The notes below the pieces were generated by a model, which had not been told where the DNA came from, searched no databases, and saw only the letters and a list, made by a program, of their open reading frames with translations. From UBA3069 sp050633465 (lineage in GTDB: Bacteria; Pseudomonadota; Alphaproteobacteria; Rhodobacterales; Rhodobacteraceae): a DNA stretch of 64,000 nt. This document shows positions 58,128-64,000 of this stretch, piece after piece (within the stretch, counting starts at the first letter, position 1; the number at the start of each line of letters is the position of its first letter). Where the stretch lies: contig JBOEGO010000011.1 of assembly GCA_050633465.1 (NCBI GenBank), positions 62,001 to 126,000 on the forward strand, written 5' to 3'. Both the position numbers and the translations under genes were made by a program.

Positions 58128-59162
58128 TCAATCCTCGAACACCGCAGGAACCGCCCGCGCCGCAGCCGCCGTCAACCATTCCGGCACCGGCAAACCCTTT
58201 TCGCGCAGGAATTCAGGGTTATACAACTTGGATTGATAGCGCGTGCCGTAATCGCACAGGACGGTCACAATCTTGTGCCCCGGTCCCATTTCCCGCGCCA
58301 TACGAATCGCGCCCGCAATGTTGATCGCGCTTGACCCGCCCAGACACAGCCCCTCGTCCTGCAACAGATCAAACACGATCGGCAGCGCCTCCTCGTCGGG
58401 CACCTGATAGGCGAAATCGGGGGTGAATCCCTCCAGATTGGCAGTGATACGCCCCTGCCCGATGCCCTCGGTGATGCTGGTGCCGCTCGATGCCAGTTCG
58501 CCCGTCTTGTAATAGCTGAACAAAGCCGCGCCCATCGGATCGGCCAACCCGACTTTCACGCCCTTGGGTTGCAGCGCCATGCCGACACCGGCCAGCGTGC
58601 CACCCGACCCAACCGCGCAAATAAACCCGTCCACATTGCCGCCGGTCTGTTCCCAGATTTCCGGCCCCGTGGTTTCGATATGCGACTGGCGGTTGGCCAC
58701 ATTGTCAAACTGGTTGGCCCAGATCACACCCTCGTTGGTGGTCTTGGCCAATGCCTCGGCCAGACGGCCGGAATAGCGCACATAGTTGTTGGGGTTGCTG
58801 TAGGGCGCGGCTGGCACCTCGACCAATTGCGCCCCCGCCAGACGGATCATATCCTTTTTTTCCTGACTTTGCGTTTCGGGAATCACAATCACTGTCTTGA
58901 ACCCCATCGAGGCCCCGACCAGCGCCAGCCCGATGCCGGTATTGCCCGCCGTGCCCTCGACAATGGTGCCGCCGGGCAGCAACAGCCCCTTTTCCACTGC
59001 ATCGCGAATGATATACAGCGCCGCACGGTCCTTGACCGACTGGCCGGGGTTCAAAAACTCGGCCTTGCCATAAATATCACAACCCGTCTCTTCGCTGGCC
59101 TTTTTCAGCCGGATCAGGGGCGTGTGTCCAACCGCGTCGGCAAGATCGCTGGCAATGCGCAT
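58128..59162 (-). CDS. cysK: Cysteine synthase A
   Basis: 344 aa PLP enzyme, O-acetylserine to cysteine. GHTPLIRLKKASEETGCDIY, KAEFLNPGQSVKDRAALYII (PLP lysine in SVKDR), GTAGNTGIGLALVGASMGFK and VGSGGTLAGVGMALQPKG are diagnostic. The ATG at 59162 has AAGGA 8 nt upstream; ATG 59183 lacks one. Longer than E. coli CysK and close to the alphaproteobacterial form. First gene of the cysK-mscS-alaX unit. Confidence 0.95.
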   Translation of the reverse strand: MRIASDLADAVGHTPLIRLKKASEETGCDIYGKAEFLNPGQSVKDRAALYIIRDAVEKGLLLPGGTIVEGTAGNTGIGLALVGASMGFKTVIVIPETQSQEKKDMIRLAGAQLVEVPAAPYSNPNNYVRYSGRLAEALAKTTNEGVIWANQFDNVANRQSHIETTGPEIWEQTGGNVDGFICAVGSGGTLAGVGMALQPKGVKVGLADPMGAALFSYYKTGELASSGTSITEGIGQGRITANLEGFTPDFAYQVPDEEALPIVFDLLQDEGLCLGGSSAINIAGAIRMAREMGPGHKIVTVLCDYGTRYQSKLYNPEFLREKGLPVPEWLTAAAARAVPAVFED

Positions 59163-59740
59163 GGGGCGTTCCTTTTCATTCATGTCTTGCAGATAGGTGT
59201 AAGAGGCAAAACAGCCAACATCAACCGCAATACCGTCCCCCTGACAGGCGCATGAACCAATACACAAGGGACGTTTTCCGCCCACACCAACACAACCCGG
59301 AACCCCGTTCCACCCATTGCGTTTTGCGAATGTGGCAAAGGGGTGCAAATATATCTTCTCCGGCACAGGTTTTTTTTCTGATCCACACCCGCAGCGCGGA
59401 TCAGTGAAACGCTGCCAGATCGCCAATAGCAAGGCCCCGCTGACCAACAGCCATGCCCGTATCCCTACAAAACCCTGAACAGTCCTTAACCTTGATAATA
59501 ACACTCTCGCCACCGCGCCGGAATAGGCAAGGCGACCCGCCAAAGCACGACCATCCGCCGGGTTTGGCAATACGACGCAACACCTGAAACACAGGCAGAT
59601 ATTATCAGAAACAAATGGAACAGCCCCTCAGCTGAAACCTAGCTGCGCGAGTGGCGGTTTGTGCAAGGCTCAGGTGCTTGGCCAACCCGAATTCCTGCCC
59701 GTGATCACCCCCACCCCTGCCAGTCCTGCGCGCCGCCCCC
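59163..59740. other. Non-coding stretch between cysK and the Hint-domain gene
   Basis: No convincing gene. It holds the cysK leader, a 7-bp inverted repeat CTGATCC/GGATCAG (59378-59404), a T8 run just before it, and no tRNA or known riboswitch pattern. Short frames inside lack coding bias. Confidence 0.6.
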
Positions 59741-60721
59741 CTAACCAAAGTTCAAGACCTGTTGTTTTGTTTCTTTCAAATTCAGCATCGGCGCGGCGGC
59801 CAATCGGGTTTCACCAAAAATCTCGTAAATCTCGCCGCGGCGCTCTTCGGGTATGGCCTGCAATGCCTCAACCCCGGGGTAAAAACTTTCGGTCGCCACG
59901 CCATTGGCAAAAATGATCTCGTGTCTGGAAAACACCAGATGAACATAGGTGACATAGCGCTTGCCCTGCATCACCCTGATGCCTTTGCGCCCCGTCAACG
60001 CCTTGGCCGGCACCAGAACAAAACGCCCCGCCCTGTCCTGAACCAGCATCCGGTGCTGGGGCGAAACGCACAGCCGGCGACTGGGCTGTTCATGGCCCAG
60101 CGACCCCTGTTCGAACGCGACCGGCTTCAACTTTTCGGGCGCGAGCCCGAAATCCAGCCGCCGCTCCAGCTTCATCCTGACCTCTTGCGGGCCGTTGTCA
60201 CGGGTTGAAACCAATTGACCGACCTCGATATCCTCGACAGCAATATCACCATCAGGTGTCATAATCCGGCTGCCAGCGACAAAGCAGACGACACTCATAT
60301 TGTTGTTCGTGGTCGAAATGATGGCCGCATCCGACCCTGCAACATTACCGATATTGCCGGTCCGGATGGATTGGACGTTCATATCCCCATAGCTGTCATT
60401 GGGGATTATGAAATGGCGGACATCGCCACCATTCGACACCGTCAAAAACACGACCGACAGATTGCCTTCACTCCCCGGAGAGAAGGTCTGCGTGCTGGCA
60501 TCCCCCAGAGTGAAAAACCCGTCGCTGTCGGGTTCCTTGATCTGGTCGATATTATAGAAAACGCCACCGATCAGAATGTCGTCGCCCTCGTCAAACTCCC
60601 CGTCGTTCAGGTCACTCGAACTGACACTATCCACCACACCCAGTAAATTTCCTGCGGCTTCGGAGTAGGTTGTATTCGCGCTGATGCTGGTGACTTCGAA
60701 CAAGTCATAAATTGTCGCCAT
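59741..60721 (-). CDS. Hint-domain protein (hedgehog/intein fold), probably secreted
   Basis: 326 aa. N-terminal ~140 residues form a low-complexity acidic region (SISANTTYSEAAGNLLGVVD, DSDGFFTLGDASTQTFSPGS), without a classical signal peptide. Then the Hint domain: VVCFVAGSRIMTPDGDIAVE with the nucleophile-like cysteine, LCVSPQHRMLVQDRAGRFVL and YVHLVFSRHEIIFANGVATE with the histidine positions. The C-terminus is NLKETKQQVLNFG. Roseobacters carry many such Hint_2 proteins of unknown role, some exported by type I secretion. An RTX repeat is not visible. Confidence 0.85.
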   Translation of the reverse strand: MATIYDLFEVTSISANTTYSEAAGNLLGVVDSVSSSDLNDGEFDEGDDILIGGVFYNIDQIKEPDSDGFFTLGDASTQTFSPGSEGNLSVVFLTVSNGGDVRHFIIPNDSYGDMNVQSIRTGNIGNVAGSDAAIISTTNNNMSVVCFVAGSRIMTPDGDIAVEDIEVGQLVSTRDNGPQEVRMKLERRLDFGLAPEKLKPVAFEQGSLGHEQPSRRLCVSPQHRMLVQDRAGRFVLVPAKALTGRKGIRVMQGKRYVTYVHLVFSRHEIIFANGVATESFYPGVEALQAIPEERRGEIYEIFGETRLAAAPMLNLKETKQQVLNFG

Positions 60722-61017
60722 CCTGTCTCGTCGCTCCTATCGCCTCGCTACGCGCCGACAACATCAAAATCCGCGCATGAACCGTCAGATCGGTTGCCCG
60801 CTCCCGCTGTCGAGAATGGCAAAAAGAGGTCAAAGAATGGTAAACTTGCGGGCGGGCGCCCGGTGAACAGGCCCAGGATGTCCTGAAATTGTGCAACAGG
60901 ACGAACAGGCGTTAATCTCAAATCAACAGAGATGAGGCGCCACGCCTTGCGCATGGCAACCACAGGCGGCCTATGCCGCTGCGCGCTTTCGGGTCAACCT
61001 GCCCGCGCCCCGTTGCC

Positions 61018-62262
61018 TTAGCGAAACTCCTCGGGCTTGATGCCATAGCGCGCCAATTTGTCGTAAAAGGTCTTGCGGGGCAGCTTCAACTGCGCGGCGG
61101 CGGCGCTGGCGTGGCCGCCCTCGCGCCGCAGGGCCGCCACCAACAGCGACCGCTCCACCCGTGCCATCTGTTCGGTCAGCCCCAAATCATTGCCCTCGCC
61201 GCCATCCACCGCGGCCAGACCCAGCACAAACCGCATGGCCTCGCTCATCAGGGCACGGGCATTGCCGGGCCAGTCCTGCTGCATCAGCCCCGCAATCACA
61301 TCGGGGGTGATCTCGGGCGCGGCCAGCCCCGCCTGCTCTGCCGCCTGCGCCACATAATGACGAAACAACACCGGAATATCGTCGGGCCGCTCTGCCAATG
61401 ACGGGATGCGCACCCGCATCACGTCCAAACGGTAAAACAGATCGGCATTGAACGCACCCGCTGCCACCCGTTCGCGCAAATCCGCATTGGTGCCGCCAAT
61501 CACCCGCGCACCGCCGCCCTGCTCCAACAGCTCTAACAATGCAAACTGCACATCCACCGCCAGATTGCCCAATTCATCCAGAAACAGCGATCCGGCTCCG
61601 GCCAGTTGATAGGCCTCTAACAAACCGTCACGCGACAACCCCGCCGCCGCACGTTTCACAAACCCCGCCTTGGCGCGGGGCGACAGCAAATGCACCACCT
61701 CCGCCACCTTGGAAATGCCCGCGCCGGGCGCGCCGCTGACCAGAACCTCGGCGCCCGCGCCTGCAACCATACGCACCCGTGCGCGCAAGGCATCCGACTG
61801 CGCACTGGTGCCATGCAACATACGCGCCGCCGCATCGCCCGCCTCCAATGCGGCCTTTAACTGACGGTTTTCCAATACCAGACCCCGCGTCGCCCGCGCC
61901 CGCGCCACCACCGCCAACAGATCCGCCGCCGCACAGGGCTTTTCCAGAAACCCGAACGCGCCCTCGCCCATGGCACGCACCGCCATGGGGATGTCGCCCT
62001 CGCCCGTCAGCAAAATCACCGGCAACTCTGCATCAATGGCGCGCACATGTTCCAGTAAATGAAACCCGTCGCGCCCCGGCATCCGGATATCCGACAGGAT
62101 AACCCCCTGAAAATCCGCCGCTATATGGTCCTTTGCCTCGATAAAAGACCCCGCCGGAACCGGATCCAGATCGGCCAGCTCTAGCGTCTGACACAGGGCC
62201 GCGCGCACCGCCGGATCATCATCCACCACCAATACCCGTGCCAAATCCCTGTCCTGCATCAT
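61018..62262 (-). CDS. dctD: DctD-like NtrC-family response regulator with degenerate AAA+ domain
   Basis: 414 aa. Receiver domain (residues about 8-120, phospho-acceptor D58 in ILSDIRMPG, lysine in LEKPC), AAA+ domain (about 145-350) and C-terminal Fis-type HTH (AAAQLKLPRKTFYDKLARYG). The Walker A lysine is missing: GAPGAGIS (177-184) replaces GxxGxGKE. The ESELFGHEKGAFTGA loop is deleted; LLEAYQLAGAGSLFLDELG joins directly to Walker B. It is therefore not a normal sigma-54 activator. Its ATG overlaps the dctB stop (ATGA). The symbol is provisional; the ligand is inferred from the partner family. Confidence 0.85.
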   Translation of the reverse strand: MMQDRDLARVLVVDDDPAVRAALCQTLELADLDPVPAGSFIEAKDHIAADFQGVILSDIRMPGRDGFHLLEHVRAIDAELPVILLTGEGDIPMAVRAMGEGAFGFLEKPCAAADLLAVVARARATRGLVLENRQLKAALEAGDAAARMLHGTSAQSDALRARVRMVAGAGAEVLVSGAPGAGISKVAEVVHLLSPRAKAGFVKRAAAGLSRDGLLEAYQLAGAGSLFLDELGNLAVDVQFALLELLEQGGGARVIGGTNADLRERVAAGAFNADLFYRLDVMRVRIPSLAERPDDIPVLFRHYVAQAAEQAGLAAPEITPDVIAGLMQQDWPGNARALMSEAMRFVLGLAAVDGGEGNDLGLTEQMARVERSLLVAALRREGGHASAAAAQLKLPRKTFYDKLARYGIKPEEFR

Positions 62263-64000
62263 GCCGCGGCCTCCTCGCTCCATGGCTGTAACGTGACGCG
62301 CAATTCCGCACCACCCGCCACATTCGCACCCGTAATATTGCCGCCAAAACTCTGCACCAAACCGTATGAAATCGACAGACCCAAACCCATGCCCTTGGCC
62401 GCGCCAACCTCCTTGGTGGTGTAAAACGGATCAAAAATCCGCTCCGGCTCGGCAATGCCGCCGCCAGTGTCGCCCACCAAAACCGCAACCGGATCGCCCG
62501 CAATGACCCGCAACCGCAACACGCGCTGCGCGCGGCCCGCCATGGCATCGGCCGCATTGGAAATCAGGTTCACCATCACCTGCCCCAATCGCACCTCGCC
62601 GCCGCGCACCCATAGGGGGGCGTCGGGTGCAACCCAATCCACCCGCACCCCGTCACGCGTCAAACGCGCCGCCGTCAGATCCAGCGCCTGCCCGATCACC
62701 GATACCATATCAACACGGCCCACAGGTTCGGATTCATTGCGCATAAAGCCACGCAAATTGCCAATGATCCGCCCCATGCGCCGCGCCAGATCACTGATCC
62801 GCAACAGGTTCTCCCCCGCGCGCTCGGGCTTGCCCCGATCCAGAAACGCACTGCCGTTTTCGGCAAACTGCTGGATCGCCATCAACGGCTGGTTCAATTC
62901 ATGGCTTAACCCCGCCGACATCTGCCCCAGCGCCGACAGCTTGCCCGCCTGCACCAGTTCGGCCTGTGCCCGCTTCAGCGCTGCCTCGGCTGCGATGCGC
63001 TCGGCCACCTCGCGGCGCAATGCGGTGTTGGCATCCGATAATTCCGCCGTGCGCGCACTCACCCGGCTTTCCAGCCGCGCATTGGCCAGCGTCAGCGTGC
63101 GCCGCCGCTCTGCCACCAGCCACAACACCGCACCAAACACCAGACAAACCGCCGCCACCACCGCCGCCTGCAAACTTGCCAACCGCTGCGCAGGGCCAAC
63201 ATCAATCAAGGCCTCGGCCCGCATCCCGATCACCGGCAATTCCCGCGCCAGATACAGCGCAGTCGACGGCACATAATCCGACCAGCCCTGTTGCCAGACC
63301 TCATGCCGCCCGATCCGGCGCACCGTCAAATCCGCCACGCCCCCCTGTGCCACCGGCAGCGGCGCAAACCCCGCGCCCACCCGCGCCCAGCCCAGCATTT
63401 CCGAACGGTTGGTGATGAACACCGGCCCGCCGCCCTGATCGGTGAAAAACACCGCCGGGCGTGCGCCGCGCCATTCGGTTTCGACCCGTTCAATATTGGC
63501 AATCACCCAAACCGCACCCGTGATCCGCCCCGATGCCGCAAACACCGGCGCGGCAAATTCATACACCCGCGCGCCCGCGTCCGACACGCCATGCCCCTCG
63601 CCCATTGCGCCCTGCATCGCCATGCGCTGCGCCGGATCATCGGATACATTCCCAACCCGCGTGCCATGCGCCGAGGCCAGAACCAAACCGTCGCGCCCCA
63701 CCACCAGCACATCCAGCGCGCCGGTTTTATCCGCTGCCGCCAGCAACAGCGCCCGCAAATCCGCGCCATGCCCGTTCAACAGGCCGCGCACATCGGGGTG
63801 TTCCGCCGTCAGCACCGCCAGTTGTTGATACAGTTGCAATTGCCCCGTCAGCCGGTCTGACGCCAGCGTCAAATCCGCCTCGCCGCGATCCGCCAAAGGG
63901 TCCAGCGCCTGACGATAGCCATAGGACCAGACCAGCGCCGCCGCCACAGCGACCGCCGCCAGAAACAGCGCGACCACCGCCAACCGTCTGCCATAGCCGC
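62259..64000 (-). CDS. dctB: DctB-type sensor histidine kinase (5' end outside window)
   Basis: About 580 codons visible; the frame is open to the window edge, so the true start is beyond 64000. N-terminal membrane helix (LAVVALFLAAVAVAAALVWS), a periplasmic dCache-like sensor (about residues 35-270), a second helix (LQAAVVAAVCLVFGAVLWLV), a coiled-coil, HisKA with GLSHELNQPLMAIQQFAENG, and HATPase (MVNLISNAADAMAGRAQRVL, GMGLGLSISYGLVQSFG). Family role: senses C4-dicarboxylates and phosphorylates DctD. The kinase catalytic boxes look intact although the partner DctD is degenerate. Confidence 0.9.
   Translation of the reverse strand, partial: GYGRRLAVVALFLAAVAVAAALVWSYGYRQALDPLADRGEADLTLASDRLTGQLQLYQQLAVLTAEHPDVRGLLNGHGADLRALLLAAADKTGALDVLVVGRDGLVLASAHGTRVGNVSDDPAQRMAMQGAMGEGHGVSDAGARVYEFAAPVFAASGRITGAVWVIANIERVETEWRGARPAVFFTDQGGGPVFITNRSEMLGWARVGAGFAPLPVAQGGVADLTVRRIGRHEVWQQGWSDYVPSTALYLARELPVIGMRAEALIDVGPAQRLASLQAAVVAAVCLVFGAVLWLVAERRRTLTLANARLESRVSARTAELSDANTALRREVAERIAAEAALKRAQAELVQAGKLSALGQMSAGLSHELNQPLMAIQQFAENGSAFLDRGKPERAGENLLRISDLARRMGRIIGNLRGFMRNESEPVGRVDMVSVIGQALDLTAARLTRDGVRVDWVAPDAPLWVRGGEVRLGQVMVNLISNAADAMAGRAQRVLRLRVIAGDPVAVLVGDTGGGIAEPERIFDPFYTTKEVGAAKGMGLGLSISYGLVQSFGGNITGANVAGGAELRVTLQPWSEEAAA

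Noticed and set aside
59401..59592. 63-aa minus-strand frame upstream of cysK
   Set aside because: No ribosome binding site, no coding bias, no family resemblance.
1..64000. Mobile elements, prophage or genomic island
   Set aside because: No transposase, integrase, phage gene or clear composition shift was found; the tRNA-Gly is not followed by an integrase.

Overview
The window is high-GC, densely coding, chromosomal DNA of an alphaproteobacterium, most likely a Rhodobacteraceae/Roseobacter-group member. Evidence for this: the gene order pyrH-frr-uppS-cdsA-dxr-rseP-bamA-skp-fabZ-lpxA-lpxI-lpxB, with LpxI rather than LpxH; a 5-aminolevulinate synthase (C4 haem pathway) with an FNR-type box in its upstream region; a CckA cell-cycle kinase with a CtrA-type box upstream; a GTTC-N7-GTTC SOS box at recA; and a Hint-domain protein of the kind common in roseobacters. 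No phage, insertion sequence, CRISPR array or integrase was seen. The genus cannot be fixed from the sequence alone.

Layout. 1-11403 (minus strand): one long envelope and housekeeping cluster (UMP kinase, ribosome recycling, undecaprenyl-PP synthesis, CDP-DAG synthesis, DXP reductoisomerase, RseP, a 41-aa membrane micro-protein, BamA, Skp/OmpH, FabZ, LpxA, LpxI, LpxB), full of 1-4 nt stop/start overlaps that imply translational coupling. 11543-20067: miaA, an AraC-type regulator, a secreted hypothetical, an ABM-fold protein, a lytic transglycosylase, ssb, an N-acyltransferase, typA, an enoyl-CoA hydratase-like protein and a DUF1330 protein. 20069-30992: alaS, recA (SOS box), a small sulfotransferase-like gene, cckA, an RsmB-type methyltransferase, guaB and an agmatinase-family gene. 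31112-40753: class III CoA-transferase, an ASKHA/ferredoxin corrinoid-activator-like protein without a visible corrinoid partner, tRNA-Gly(CCC), an AbrB-type membrane protein, an SDR, SelO, a GNAT, a nucleoside hydrolase and a second sulfotransferase-like gene. 40837-46309: ispG, a RodZ-like protein, hemA and an M20 peptidase. 46414-54536: HPP-CBS membrane protein, SDR, DUF59/SufT-like, a SatD-like/DUF3307 pair, an A-type Fe-S carrier, a TfoX-N protein, a divergent GST/TetR pair with two matching 18-bp operators, a 2OG-Fe(II) oxygenase and tpiA. 54732-64000: AlaX editing protein, DUF3772-MscS channel, cysK, a Hint-domain protein and a dctD-dctB two-component pair in which the DctD-like regulator has lost the Walker A lysine and the GAFTGA loop.

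Regulation visible in the DNA includes a LexA box inside the recA promoter, a CtrA box before cckA, an FnrL-like box between hemA and the peptidase gene, paired TetR operators, a GC-rich hairpin over the miaA ribosome binding site, several intrinsic terminators, and a repeated 3'-end element (CCTCCGGCRGGAGGTATTTT...GAACAATGAA) found just after three unrelated genes. Most genes are ordinary core genes. The best candidates for something under-described are the degenerate DctD, the SatD-like/DUF3307 pair, the 41-aa micro-protein between rseP and bamA, the orphan ASKHA protein and the 3'-end repeat family.
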